A stretch of DNA of 64,000 bases from contig NZ_WNLP01000002.1 of the NCBI RefSeq assembly GCF_009727065.1, positions 124,001 through 188,000 of the forward strand. The letters run 5' to 3'. The notes below the pieces were generated by a model that was not told the DNA's origin, did no database searches, and was given only the letters and a program-made list of their open reading frames with translations. The position numbers and the translations under genes are program-made. Of this stretch, positions 41,951-51,895 are shown in pieces (within the stretch, counting starts at the first letter, position 1; each line of letters opens with the position of its first letter). The DNA is from Bifidobacterium canis. Its GTDB lineage: Bacteria > Actinomycetota > Actinomycetes > Actinomycetales > Bifidobacteriaceae.

Positions 41951-43024
41951 GTGGCGCAGTCTGGTCAGCGCGATGGCGAACATCATGACGAGCACCGTGC
42001 GGTGGTGAAGCAGGCGCACGGCGATGATTCGGCAGACGAACTGCACGAGATGCTAAGCAAATCCGCACAAGACGAGCGGCACGATGCACAAGACGCGCAG
42101 TCTGCAATAGACTCTCAAGACGATTCAACTCCATCACTGGAACGCACGCCGCGCATGATCGTCGTCGGCATCATCTGCACGCTGATTGGCGGCACGATGT
42201 GGGGCGTCAACGGCTCCGTGTCGAAGATCCTGATGGACGGCTATGGCACAAGCCCACTATGGCTCGCGTGCATACGCGAAATTTTCGCCGGACTCATCTT
42301 CCTGATCTGCGCCGCCTTCGCCACACCACACTCGCTGAAGAGAGCAGTGACGAACGTGCGCGAATACCCGATGTTCATTTGCACCGCGTTGCTATGCGTG
42401 ACGCTGATGCAAGTGGGCTACTTGTTCGCAATTCACTGGACGAACGCCGGCACTGCGACGGTGTTGCAAACGTTGAACTTGGTGATGGTGCTCATCTACG
42501 TGTGCGTGCGCGGGCATCGACGCCCGAGTTCCCGCGAAACGGTGGGTGTGCTGCTCGCACTCATCGGCGTTTGGCTGCTCGCCACTGGCGGCAACATCTC
42601 CGCGCTGTCACTGCCGCTACCCGGTCTGTTCTGGGGACTGCTCAACGCGTTCTCGTGCGCATGCCTGGCGATTATTCCAGTGAAGATGATCGACAAGTAT
42701 GGAAATTTCGTGGTCAATGGCCTCACATTTCTGCTCTCCGGCCTGATTCTTATGCCGTTCGTCCGCCCTTGGGAGCATGTGCCCGCATATGACGCTCGCG
42801 GCTGGGGACTGCTGGCATTCACCGTGGTCATTGGCACGTTCGCCGCGTTCTGGTTGTTCATGATCGGCGTTGTGCGCATCGGCTCAATGCGCGCGACGAT
42901 GCTCGGCACAATCGAGCCGGTCATGGCTACGATCACCGCAGTCATGTGGACCGGCGCAGTGTTCACGCCCGCCGATCTGGTGGGCTTCGTGCTCATCCTC
43001 ATCATGGTGTTCCTCGTCAGATAA
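41951..43024 (+). CDS. EamA-family (DMT superfamily) transporter
   Basis: Encodes 357 residues from GTG 41951, chosen for AAAGGAG six bases upstream; ATG 41927 is in frame but lacks a site. A hydrophilic His/Asp/Gln-rich N-terminal tail of about 65 residues precedes ten membrane helices arranged as two EamA repeats (GGTMWGVNGSVSKIL in the first, GLFWGLLNAFSC in the second). These carriers export or import amino acids, nucleosides or other small metabolites; the substrate cannot be inferred. The long charged tail is unusual for the family. Confidence 0.82.
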   Translation: MAQSGQRDGEHHDEHRAVVKQAHGDDSADELHEMLSKSAQDERHDAQDAQSAIDSQDDSTPSLERTPRMIVVGIICTLIGGTMWGVNGSVSKILMDGYGTSPLWLACIREIFAGLIFLICAAFATPHSLKRAVTNVREYPMFICTALLCVTLMQVGYLFAIHWTNAGTATVLQTLNLVMVLIYVCVRGHRRPSSRETVGVLLALIGVWLLATGGNISALSLPLPGLFWGLLNAFSCACLAIIPVKMIDKYGNFVVNGLTFLLSGLILMPFVRPWEHVPAYDARGWGLLAFTVVIGTFAAFWLFMIGVVRIGSMRATMLGTIEPVMATITAVMWTGAVFTPADLVGFVLILIMVFLVR

Positions 43025-43063
43025 TGCAGATAACGCGGCGCACAGTATACAGTCTCACGTGAG

Positions 43064-43085
43064 TGAACAGCACTCACGCTGTTCA
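43064..43085 (+). terminator. hairpin after EamA gene
   Basis: TGAACAGC pairs with GCTGTTCA around ACTCAC; only a weak T-run follows (ATTTGAG). A partial palindrome CTCACGTGAG lies just before it at 43054-43063. It could be a weak terminator. Confidence 0.4.
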
Positions 43086-43103
43086 TTTGAGATAAAATAA
43101 TCT

Positions 43104-43130
43104 GATTAATTGCACAAAATTGTGTTAATC
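43104..43130. promoter_or_regulatory. dyad upstream of small membrane protein gene
   Basis: GATTAA...CACAA-AA-TTGTG...TTAATC is a two-level dyad: the inner CACAA/TTGTG is separated by two bases, and the outer GATTAA/TTAATC frames it. It ends 74 bases before the start codon and looks like a regulator-binding site. No regulator is identified. Confidence 0.4.
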
Positions 43131-43204
43131 GTAAAACTGGGCTACGGCACGAACTCAAGTTCATACAATCAAAGTCGAACATATATTGTGTAGGAAAGTG
43201 TGAA

Positions 43205-43546
43205 ATGATGATCGCACAAAATATCATCATGACTGTGCTCAACGTGATCGTGCTGATCGCGTTGCTCGTATTCGGCATCTTCGCCGTGTATAACAACAAG
43301 CCGAACTTCGAACTCACGCCGGCGCATCTCTACGACCAGCAAATGGGTCAAAAATATGGCATCTGGGTGTTCATCTGCGTCATCGTGAGCTGGCTCGTCA
43401 CGTTGCCCGGACTGTTCGGCCCGCTCTCGAACACGTGGAATCAGATTCTGTGGTGGATCGAACTCGTGTTCAACATCGCCACGATCGTGTTCTGCGTGCT
43501 CGCATCGTTCTATTTCAGCCGCCTGAACACGCGCCCGCACGACTGA
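43205..43546 (+). CDS. small membrane protein, function unknown
   Basis: Encodes 113 residues from ATG 43205 (a second ATG is adjacent), behind AGGAAAG. Three hydrophobic segments (about 4-27, 50-70, 80-102) with an aromatic-rich middle (YGIWVFICVIVSW). I recognise no family. It follows a dyad that may regulate it and is followed by a strong GC-rich terminator. Confidence 0.6.
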   Translation: MMIAQNIIMTVLNVIVLIALLVFGIFAVYNNKPNFELTPAHLYDQQMGQKYGIWVFICVIVSWLVTLPGLFGPLSNTWNQILWWIELVFNIATIVFCVLASFYFSRLNTRPHD

Positions 43547-43575
43547 TATTGACTGAAAATAATTAATTATTATTT

Positions 43576-43608
43576 GCGCGCCCCGCAGCTTATGTTGCGG
43601 GGCGCGCT
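43576..43608 (+). terminator. GC-rich rho-independent terminator
   Basis: GCGCGCCCCGCA pairs with TGCGGGGCGCGC around an eight- to nine-base loop, followed by TTGTGTTT. It terminates the small membrane protein gene. Confidence 0.85.
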
Positions 43609-43610
43609 TG

Positions 43611-43626
43611 TGTTTCATGTGGAACA
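43611..43626. other. candidate parS-like site
   Basis: TGTTTCATGTGGAACA differs from the 16-base parS consensus TGTTTCACGTGAAACA at two positions. It lies in intergenic DNA directly after a terminator. Confidence 0.45.
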
Positions 43627-43654
43627 AGAGGAGGTTGTGCAAGGCGCGCGTTTG

Positions 43655-43670
43655 TGTTCTTACGTGGAAC
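43655..43670. other. weak second parS-like site
   Basis: GTTCTTACGTGGAACA keeps the right half (ACGTGGAACA) but the left half is degenerate. Its only support is its position 44 bases from the better site at 43611. Confidence 0.25.
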
Positions 43671-43833
43671 ATACTGGTGAATGTGACGATAACGGGTGTG
43701 TGCTCGTGCACGTACTTGCTGATTGAAATGAGGTAAATGCCGGATGTCTCGCCCGTGACTTGTTGAGATGCCATAAAAGCAGGCAAACATAAGTCAATGC
43801 CGCTTGTTGCACCGCGTTCTTTACAATGAGGGC

Positions 43834-44680
43834 ATGAGTCCTGCGAAATTGAAGCGGTTCGCCGATGCCGAACGCTACTTCATCTGCCCGCTGTGCCGTG
43901 AAGAACTGCGATTGAGCGGCACAAGTTTGCGTTGCGCCAATCGCCACACCTTCGACATCGCGAAGCAGGGGTATGTGAATCTCGTGCCGGCAGCCAAGCA
44001 GTCGCAGTACTACAGCAAACAGTCGTTCGAGAACCGCCGCACGGTGCTCGAAGGCGGTTATTACCAGCACGTTCTCGAGGCAGTGCTCGACGCGGTGGCG
44101 AAGTATTGCGCGAGCGGCACGATCCTCGATGCCGGTTGCGGCGAGGGATTCTATGCGCGCGCTGTGCAGCGGGCGAATCCAGCCGCCACTATGCTCGCTT
44201 TCGACATTGCGAAAGATTCGGTGCAGCTCGCCGCTCGCGATGATGCGAGCATGGCGGTGAAGTGGTTCGTCGGCAACCTCGCCGAGCTTCCGCTGCGAGA
44301 TCATATTTTGACTGCATTCTTGATATTTTTCGCCAATACATTACGGCGAATTTCAGCGTGTGGTGAAAAACAACGGACTAATTATCAAAGTAGTGCCCGG
44401 GGCCAACCACGACAGGCAGCTGCGCGACCTCGCGCACGAGCAGCTGCGACATGCCGATTACTCGAACGAGTCGGTGGTCGAGCAGTTCTCCGAACACGTT
44501 GATGTTATTGAGAATCATACGGTTTCTCGCACCTTCGCCATGCCGCCCGAAGATGTGCTCGCATTCGCTCATATGACCCCGCTGCTGTTCAACGTCGACG
44601 TTGAACAGCTCGACCTGAGTCGGGTGCGTGAACTGACAATCGAGGCGCAAATTTTGGTGGGACGCGTTTGTGAAGACTGA
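43834..44680 (+). CDS. RlmA-type 23S rRNA (guanine-N1)-methyltransferase, two frameshifts as read
   Basis: ATG 43834 follows TACAAT by six bases (leaderless). The N-terminal zinc ribbon FICPLCREELRL...LRCANRHTFD, KQGYVNLV, and SAM motif ILDAGCGEGFYAR identify the RlmA family. After LPLRD the protein runs DSYFDCILDIF in a second frame and SPIHYGEFQRVVKNNG in a third, ending at 44680. Adding one T near 44301 and one in the T run 44326-44330 gives a continuous 282-residue enzyme. RlmA/TlrB methylate one guanine in 23S helix 35, affecting macrolide and ribosome function. Symbol withheld because the target base cannot be read from sequence. Confidence 0.8.
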
Positions 44681-44937
44681 CGTTCACATAATATTTAGTG
44701 TTATACAGTCTGATTTTTATGTCTAGTATTACCGAGTCTGGTATGTGCGAAAAATTAATAAGAGTTTGGAATTTTTTATTTAAGTAAAACATTCGACGAA
44801 TATAAATTGAAAATACTAGACAAATTCATACAATATGGCATCGGATACTCTCGTAGCGCAAAATAAATACACAGATCAGTAGATAGCGTCACGAGGATTC
44901 CTCACATAATGACTGAACGCGGTCGAAAAGAGGGATT
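44681..44937. other. AT-rich promoter region of the surface-protein pair
   Basis: The gap is markedly more AT-rich than its surroundings. It contains a 10-bp perfect inverted repeat, GTCTAGTATT (44721-44730) and AATACTAGAC (44812-44821), 81 bases apart, similar in geometry to the inverted repeats at 5609 and 28075. Promoter elements for the downstream gene are expected here but are not clear. Confidence 0.4.
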
Positions 44938-47900
44938 ATGGCCAAGTATGAACAAGAACCACTGCATAACAACGAACACGGGGTGCGCAAGGGCATCGGC
45001 GTGACGATCGCAGCTGTGGCTGCGGCGGCAACGTTGGGCGCACCGTTACCTGCCATGGCAGCAACCGGTTCTCAGGCCGAGCCGAGTGCCTCTGAGAAGA
45101 CTTCGGAGAGCACGCCGGCGACGTCAGCCGTGCAGAAAGCGCGCAATTCCGTGACCGAGGCGAAGCAGGCGGTCGCTGAAGCGCAGCAGGCGCAGCAACA
45201 GGCGCAGCGCACTGTGAACGGTGACGAGCAAGCGCTCAAGCAGGCGAACGCAACAGTCGAGCAGGCGCAGTCCGCGCTTGATTCAGCTATGTCGAGCAAC
45301 ACTTCGGTGAGCAATGCGCAGCAGGCGCTGAACCAAGCGAACAGCAAGCTTTCGGATGCCGCGAATCAGTTGAACGACGCTAAGCAGTCAACGGCGCAAG
45401 ATCAGCAGCAAATGGCGCAAGCCGAGCACGCGCAGCAGCAGGCGAGTGCTCGGGAGTCGAAGTCGCAGAACGCCGCGGATGCTGCGCAGCAGCAAGTCGA
45501 TGAGCTGAACAAATCAGCCTCCGCACAGAACATCGATGAGCTCGAGCAGAACGAACATTCCGCCGAGCAAGCGAATAATTCTGCCGCTTCAGCCGACGTT
45601 GCGGCAACGCAAGCTGAGCAGAGCGCGCAGCAGCGCGAAAGTACTGCGAAAAATTCGCTCGTGCAAGCGGAACGTGATAACGCGACCGCGCAATCAAATG
45701 AAACCGCAGATGCGAACGCCGTTGAAAACGCGCAACAGCAAGTGGCGCAGGCGCAAAACGCAGTGACTACGGCGAATACTGTGGTCACGGCGAGAAAGGC
45801 AGCGGTGCAAGAGGCTTCCGCAGCGCTGACGAATGCGAACAAGAAGCTCGATGCCGCGCAATCCGCGGAACAGCAGGCGCGCGAGGCGCAAACCAAGGCA
45901 GACGAAGCGCTTGAGCAGGCGCAGAGCAGGTCTGCGTCGGAGCAATCGCCAGCTGTGCAAGCGGCGCAAAAGGCGAAGAACGCCGCAGATGAAGCCGTTT
46001 CGCAGGCCACTGCGAATCTCGATGCGGCGCGCAAGCAGGTGACCGCTGCCACGCAGTCTCAAACGCAAGCGAAGAACGCACTCGCCGCTGCCAACAAGAC
46101 GCTGGCAGCCGCGAAAACCGCCGCCGCCAACGTGAGCGAGCAGCAAAAAGAGGGCGCGCTCGGTTGGTTCAAGAGCCGCAACTCGCAGCTCGCGGTGAAA
46201 GTGCTCACCGATTCGTCTCTCGGCAAGGTGAACCCGCGCACAGGCAAGCCGTATCTTGATGAAGCGCATATCGGCGAGTCCACTGACGCGACGAGTCTGC
46301 CGAATATGATCCGCGCGCTGAAGCTCGTGCAAGAGACGAACAAGTTGCGCGCGACGGAAGGACTCAAGCCGCTTAAGGTGTCGGACGCTGCGATGGCACT
46401 CGCCATGGTGCAGGCGAACAGTGCCACGCAAACTGTGGCTCACAACTATCAGTTCAACGACAAATTCGTGCTCGGAGAGAATCTTTCGTGGGGCTGGCCA
46501 GATCCGCTCGACGGTTGGTGGACTCAGGAAAAGAAGGTGTACGACGACGCTGTGAAGAGCGGAAAGTACCCGAATCTCGCGCACATGTCTGCCTATGCAA
46601 TCTCGCTGAAATACCCGCAGTTGTGGGAGAATATCGGTCATTACCTGAACATCAGGGACTCCGGCATGCAAGTGATCGGCATGGGTTGCAGCCAGAACCC
46701 AGGTGGCGAATACAGCAAGGCGGATTCGCAGGAGTTCGGGCTCAACAGCTGGCTGGTGAACCCGACCGCGATGGAAGGCGAGCCGAACGCCGATACGCCG
46801 ATTGACGCGAACGAATACTTGCAGCAGGCGCAGGCGTACGTCGACTCGATCAACAACGCGCAGAAGAAGCTCAGCGACGCGCAAACCGCTGTGAAGCAGG
46901 CTCAGCACGTGCTCACCGCGGCAAACAAGGCCGTGACTTCCGCGCAGACCGCCACTCAAACGGCTTCGCGCAAGTTGGGCAACGCCAAGACCGTGCAGAG
47001 CAAGGCTGCCGCCGATCTCATCAAGGCGCAGCAAGCAAGCGATTCCACCGATTCGACACTGGTTTCTGCACAGAAGGCGGCTCGCGCGGCTGACGCTCAG
47101 GAGGCCGCTGCCAAGGTTGCCGTGCAGCGTGCACGCTCGGCTGACGATTCGGCGCAACGGAATTACAACGCCGCGCAAACTGCGCTCGCCGCCGCCGAAC
47201 AGACTGCGAAGACTGCCAATGAGACCGCAACCGCGAAGACGCGCGCGCTTGATGCGGCTCAGACCAAGCTGCAAGACGCGAAGGCCGCCAAGAAGCAGGC
47301 GGCTGCCAAGCTCGCCTCTGCGCAGAGGCTATTCGCACTCGCGCATCAAGACGCTGCCGCAAAAGAAACCGCTGCCACTGATACGAAGGCCGCACACGCC
47401 AAGGCAAACAAGGCATATCAGGCTGCTGAAACGGCGCTGGCCAATGCGAAGAAGACCGTTGCTGATTTGACCGCTGCCAAGGCGACGCTTGCCAAGCGCC
47501 AGGCTGCGCTTGCTGCAGACAAGCAGCGCTTGAGTGACGCTGACAACGCGCTCGCGGCGGCACAAACCGCACTGAGCAACGCTCAGAGCAAGGAACAGTC
47601 GGCTCAGACCGCATACAAGAACGCGCAGGTTGAGGTGGCTGCCGATCGCACCGCCCTCGCACAGGCCAAGGAGCAGGCGAAGCATTCACCGGCAGTTGAG
47701 CAGGCTGAGCAGCGCTTGGACGCTGCCAAGGCTGACGCCGCACAGAAGCGCACCGATCTTGCGGCTGCACAGAAGGCGCTGCAGACCGCGCAGAAGACGC
47801 TCGTCACGCAGGAGCACAATTTCGAGGCTGCCGAGGCTGCGCTGGCAGCCGTGCTGAAGCTTGACGCCAACGCAACTTCGCGCCCCGCAGCCCAATCGCT

Positions 47901-48207
47901 GACTGAGAACAGCGCGCATGAATCGGCGCATTCCGCTACGCCGGTCGCGAATGCCAAGGCCGCTTCTGACTCGCACGCTGGCACCGCCTACTCAGTGTCT
48001 AGTTCAGCATCTAGCGCGAGCAATGATACGAACAGCAGCAACGCTGTATCAGAAGCTGTGCCGGAAACCGTGCAAGCCGCGAATGCTGCCAGCGCGAAGC
48101 TTGCGGCAACCGGCGCAACTGCTGATGCTGTGGCAATGACTTCGCTGATGCTCGTGGTTGTTGGCGCCTCGCTGTTTGCAGCCGGCAAGAAGCATGTGAA
48201 CAGCTGA
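44938..48207 (+). CDS. sortase-anchored coiled-coil surface protein with CAP domain
   Basis: Encodes 1089 residues from ATG 44938 (GAGGGATT upstream). Signal peptide about 1-42 (ending AMA-AT), then an Ala/Gln/Lys heptad coiled coil (about 60-400), a central CAP/SCP-like domain (about 405-620: GALGWFKSRNSQLAVKVL, HNYQFNDKFVLGENLSWG, WENIGHYLN), a second coiled coil (about 640-980), a Ser/Asn-rich stalk and a C-terminal LAATG signal, membrane helix and basic tail (KKHVNS). The likely sorting enzyme is the class E sortase in this window. Surface rod-like presentation of a CAP domain suggests adhesion or envelope remodelling; the activity is unknown. Confidence 0.85.
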   Translation: MAKYEQEPLHNNEHGVRKGIGVTIAAVAAAATLGAPLPAMAATGSQAEPSASEKTSESTPATSAVQKARNSVTEAKQAVAEAQQAQQQAQRTVNGDEQALKQANATVEQAQSALDSAMSSNTSVSNAQQALNQANSKLSDAANQLNDAKQSTAQDQQQMAQAEHAQQQASARESKSQNAADAAQQQVDELNKSASAQNIDELEQNEHSAEQANNSAASADVAATQAEQSAQQRESTAKNSLVQAERDNATAQSNETADANAVENAQQQVAQAQNAVTTANTVVTARKAAVQEASAALTNANKKLDAAQSAEQQAREAQTKADEALEQAQSRSASEQSPAVQAAQKAKNAADEAVSQATANLDAARKQVTAATQSQTQAKNALAAANKTLAAAKTAAANVSEQQKEGALGWFKSRNSQLAVKVLTDSSLGKVNPRTGKPYLDEAHIGESTDATSLPNMIRALKLVQETNKLRATEGLKPLKVSDAAMALAMVQANSATQTVAHNYQFNDKFVLGENLSWGWPDPLDGWWTQEKKVYDDAVKSGKYPNLAHMSAYAISLKYPQLWENIGHYLNIRDSGMQVIGMGCSQNPGGEYSKADSQEFGLNSWLVNPTAMEGEPNADTPIDANEYLQQAQAYVDSINNAQKKLSDAQTAVKQAQHVLTAANKAVTSAQTATQTASRKLGNAKTVQSKAAADLIKAQQASDSTDSTLVSAQKAARAADAQEAAAKVAVQRARSADDSAQRNYNAAQTALAAAEQTAKTANETATAKTRALDAAQTKLQDAKAAKKQAAAKLASAQRLFALAHQDAAAKETAATDTKAAHAKANKAYQAAETALANAKKTVADLTAAKATLAKRQAALAADKQRLSDADNALAAAQTALSNAQSKEQSAQTAYKNAQVEVAADRTALAQAKEQAKHSPAVEQAEQRLDAAKADAAQKRTDLAAAQKALQTAQKTLVTQEHNFEAAEAALAAVLKLDANATSRPAAQSLTENSAHESAHSATPVANAKAASDSHAGTAYSVSSSASSASNDTNSSNAVSEAVPETVQAANAASAKLAATGATADAVAMTSLMLVVVGASLFAAGKKHVNS

Positions 48208-48222
48208 TATTGGCAGTATCTG

Positions 48223-48260
48223 AGCTGTGACCAGTGGATCTCCGCTGACCACAGCTTTTT
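48223..48260 (+). terminator. terminator after first CAP surface protein
   Basis: AGCTGTG (48223-48229) pairs with CACAGCT (48250-48256), with an inner imperfect stem, followed by TTTTT. It separates the two surface-protein genes, so each is probably transcribed on its own. Confidence 0.8.
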
Positions 48261-48491
48261 ATATGTGTATTATTTCGAGAACAAATGCTATTTTTTAGTT
48301 CTGCGTAATATTGTCGCTCAGCTGAAGAATATGAATCAACAATAATCTTATCTTTGTCTAATAATAACTCTTCTTTAAATTTGAATAATTTCTGTGGGAA
48401 ACTAAAATATTCTCTGAACGTACCCGCAATGATGCAGGCATCGGCGGGGAAGTGACTTGGAAATTCCAAGTGAGAGAAGAGAGGGACATCC

Positions 48492-51400
48492 ATGGCGAAG
48501 CACGCTAAAGATGAATACAGCAAAATTCATGACGATCGTGTGAAAGCAGTGCGCAAGGGGGCGATGGCGACGGTCGCGGCAGTGACCGCGGCGACCACGT
48601 TGGGTGCGCCAATGACCGCGCTTGCAGCGACGACCGGCGACTCGGCATCAGAAAACTCGCAGAAAACGCAAGCTACGGCGAACACGAATACGGCCGTTCA
48701 GCAAGCGCAGCAAGATGTGAACGACGCGAAGGCCGCGCTTAGCGAAGCACAGCGCGGGCAGGAGCAGGCACAGAATGTTTCTGATGCTAGCGCGAAGGCG
48801 GTTGAGCAGGCGCAGAACAATGTGAACGAGGCAGATGCCGCGCTGAAGTCGGTGATCTCGAATGATCCCGCCACCGCCGAGTCGCAGCAGGCGCTCGACA
48901 CTGCGAATAGCAAGCTTGCCGAAGCGAATACTCAGCTGAAGACTGCCGCTGATGACGCAGCCAACAAGCAGCAGGCCGTGCAAAACGCACAGAATGCTCA
49001 GCAGCAGGCGCAGACCCAGAAAGACGACGCGCAGGCAGCTGCCGACTCCGCCCAGAAGAACGTCGATGACGCTCAGCAGAAGGTCGATGCACAAGATAGC
49101 ATCGCAAATCTTGAGCAGAAGGTCGACGAAACGCATTCGGCTTGGAGCGACGCCTCCGACAAATATCGTCCTGCGCAGGCTGCCGCTGATGCAGCAGTCA
49201 AAGCATCTAATGACGCGCTCGACGCATATAGCAACGTCCTTCAGAAATACGGCATGGCCCCCACTGATGAGGATTTCGAGCAGGTACAGCAAGCTATCGA
49301 GACTAATCAGAGCGCACAAGATGAATTTACGCAGATAGTGGAGGGCAACAAGCAGGACGTTGCCGATAAGACCGCAGTCGCGCAGGATGCGGCGAACAAG
49401 TTCCAGTCTGCCGAACAAAAGCTCACTGATGCGCAAACCGCTGCCAACAATGCCAAGGCTGCGCAAGATAAGGCAAATCAGGATCTCGCTGACGCTTAGG
49501 AGTCAGTGGATTCCACTGCTGCTGATGTGACTGCCGCTCAGCAGGCAAAGGATACCGCAGATGCCGCTGTGACGCAGGCGAATGCCGATCTTGAATCCGC
49601 CCGCACTCAGGCGAGCAAGGCTGCGCAAGATAAGGCGAAGGCTCAGCAGGATCTCGCTGACGCTCAGGCTGCTGTTACCGCTGCGCAGGCTGCCGCTGAT
49701 GCCGCGAAGACGAAGCAGCAGCAAGGTGCACTCGGCTGGTTCCAGAGCCGCAACTCTACTCTGGCTGAGAAGATTCTCACCGATTCTTCGCTCGGCAAGA
49801 CGAACCCTGAGACTGGCAAGCCATATCTCGACGAAACGCATCTCGGTGAATCCACTGATGCGACGAGCCTGCCGAACCTTATCGAGGGTATCAAGATGGT
49901 GCAGGAGGCCAATAAACTGCGCGCTACGCAGGGTCTAAGCCCATTGAAGATCTCTGACGCTGCGATGGCAGTGGCTATGGTACAGGCCAACAGCGCAATC
50001 AATAAGTTCGGGCACAATCATCAGTTCGATGACAACCTTAGTCTTGCTGAGAATCTCTCGTATGGATGGGAAGGCTATAACCCATACAATGGCTGGTGGG
50101 ACAAAGAGAAAAGACATATGACGCTGCGGTAGCCAGCGGGCAATATGGCGATTTGGCGAATACAGATCCGTACACGGTGATGATAACCTATCCGGATTTG
50201 TATAAAACATCGGCCATTATCTTAACCTGAAGAATCCTGACAACAAGGTTGCTGGCATGGGTGTCAGCAAGAATGCTGGCGGAGAGTATTCGAAAGTGTG
50301 GTCTCAGGAATTTGGCACCTATGACTCGTTGCTTACTGGAGATGCTTCATCCACTCTGCCCGCTTCCGACACCCCAACGGATGCTGATGCATATCTGACG
50401 GCAGCACAGAGCTATGTTGATGCCATCAATAATGCGCAGAAGAAGCTCACCGATGCCCAGGCTTCAGTGACGAAGGCACAGCAGGCAATCGCTGCAGCCG
50501 ATGCAGCTGCAGAGGCCGCGAAATCCGCTGAAGATGCTGCAACCACGAAGCTCGCGGATGCGCAGTCCGCTCAGGCAGCCGCAGCCGCCAAGGTTGCCGA
50601 TGCCAAGAGCGCTAATGATGCAGCTAAGCAAACGCAGGCCGACAAGCAGCAGGCAGCTCAGGAGGCGTCCGCGAAGGCCACCGCCGCAAAGCAGGCGTTG
50701 GATTCTGCACAGACCGACTACAACAACGCCAAGAATGAGAATGATCTGGCGCAGTCAAACCTGAACGTTACGAAAGAGGTTCTGGCGAGCAACACAGAGG
50801 AGCTTGAGGGCATCAAGCAAGCGCTTGCAGAATCGAAGCAAATCTATCAGGATATGCTCGAGGCCAAGGAGAAGGTCGGAGCTGCAAAGGCGGCATACGA
50901 GCAGGCTTATGCAGACTTCGAGGCAAAGAATGCCGCCGCTGATCAGGCTGCCGACGCTGCAAACGCGACTCATGCCGCCTATCAAGCTGCTCTGGACGCC
51001 CTGAACGCCGCGCAAGAGAACGTCGACGATCTCGCCGCCGCAAAGTCCGCCCTCGCACAGAAGCAGCAGGCGCTTGCCGATGCTTCGCAGAAGCTGAGCG
51101 ACGCGAACGACGCGCTGGCGAAGGCTCAGAACGAGCTGACCGACGCACAGGGCAAAGTGCAGGCGGCTCAGGCTGCCGTTGACTCCGCGAAGCAGGAGGT
51201 CGCTGACGCTCAGAAGGCTCTTGACGAGGCCAAGGCGAATGCAGGCAACACCGAGGCTGCGAAGCAGGCTCAGCAGCGACTGGATGCTGCGAAGGCTGAT
51301 CTAGCACAAAAGCAGGCTGATTACGCTGATGCTCAGGCCGCTCTTAAGTCCGCGAAAGATGCCGTCGCATCTCGCAAGAGCCAGCTGACCGCTGCCGAGG

Positions 51401-51705
51401 CTGCGCTCGCCGCCGCACTCAAGCTCGAGGGCAACACGTCGAAGCCCGGCGAGAAGCCCGGCAACTCCGACGCCACCAAGCCGGCTGGTTCCAACACCAT
51501 TGTTGTGAACGCAAACGATGCCGCTCCGAGCAAGGGCAACGCCCCGCAGGTCAAGGTTCCTGAGTCGGTGCAGGCAGCGAACGCCGCCAGCGCCAAGCTC
51601 GCAGCAACCGGCGCCACCGCAGATGCGGTCGCCATCGCATCCTTCACACTCATGGCTCTCGGTGTCGCCGCACTGGGTGCTACGAAGCGTTCCGCTCGCC
51701 AATAA
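48492..51705 (+). pseudogene. paralogous CAP/coiled-coil surface protein, disrupted by amber codon and two frameshifts
   Basis: Second copy of the same architecture: signal peptide (ALA-AT), coiled coil, GALGWFQSRNSTLAEKIL CAP domain, coiled coil and C-terminal LAATG-helix-KRSARQ. An in-frame TAG at 49497-49499 sits where CAG (Gln) is expected (DA-stop-ESVDS). Frame is lost at the A run 50109-50112 (WWDKEK, then TYDAAVASGQYGDLAN) and regained after the GG at 50212-50213 (TSGHYLNLKNPDN). Correction gives 1071 residues, close to the 1089 of its neighbour. The three lesions may be read errors or real decay of a redundant copy. Confidence 0.8.
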
Positions 51706-51750
51706 TTGCCGATAATCAATAACTGGCAGAGCTAACTTTCAACAGGCAAT

Positions 51751-51787
51751 AATGGGTACGTCATACTTCTCGTGTGACGTACCCATT
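51751..51787 (+). terminator. terminator after second CAP surface protein
   Basis: AATGGGTACGTCA pairs with TGACGTACCCATT around an 11-base loop, followed by TTTGC. It lies 45 bases after the stop. Confidence 0.85.
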
Positions 51788-51895
51788 TTGCTTTCGTCCA
51801 CTATGTGAAGCGAAAATCCGCGCGCAGAGTATTCACTACCGCCAACATGTTTTGCGCAGTACGCTAAAGCAAACTCAACCGACTGGAGGTGCGGC

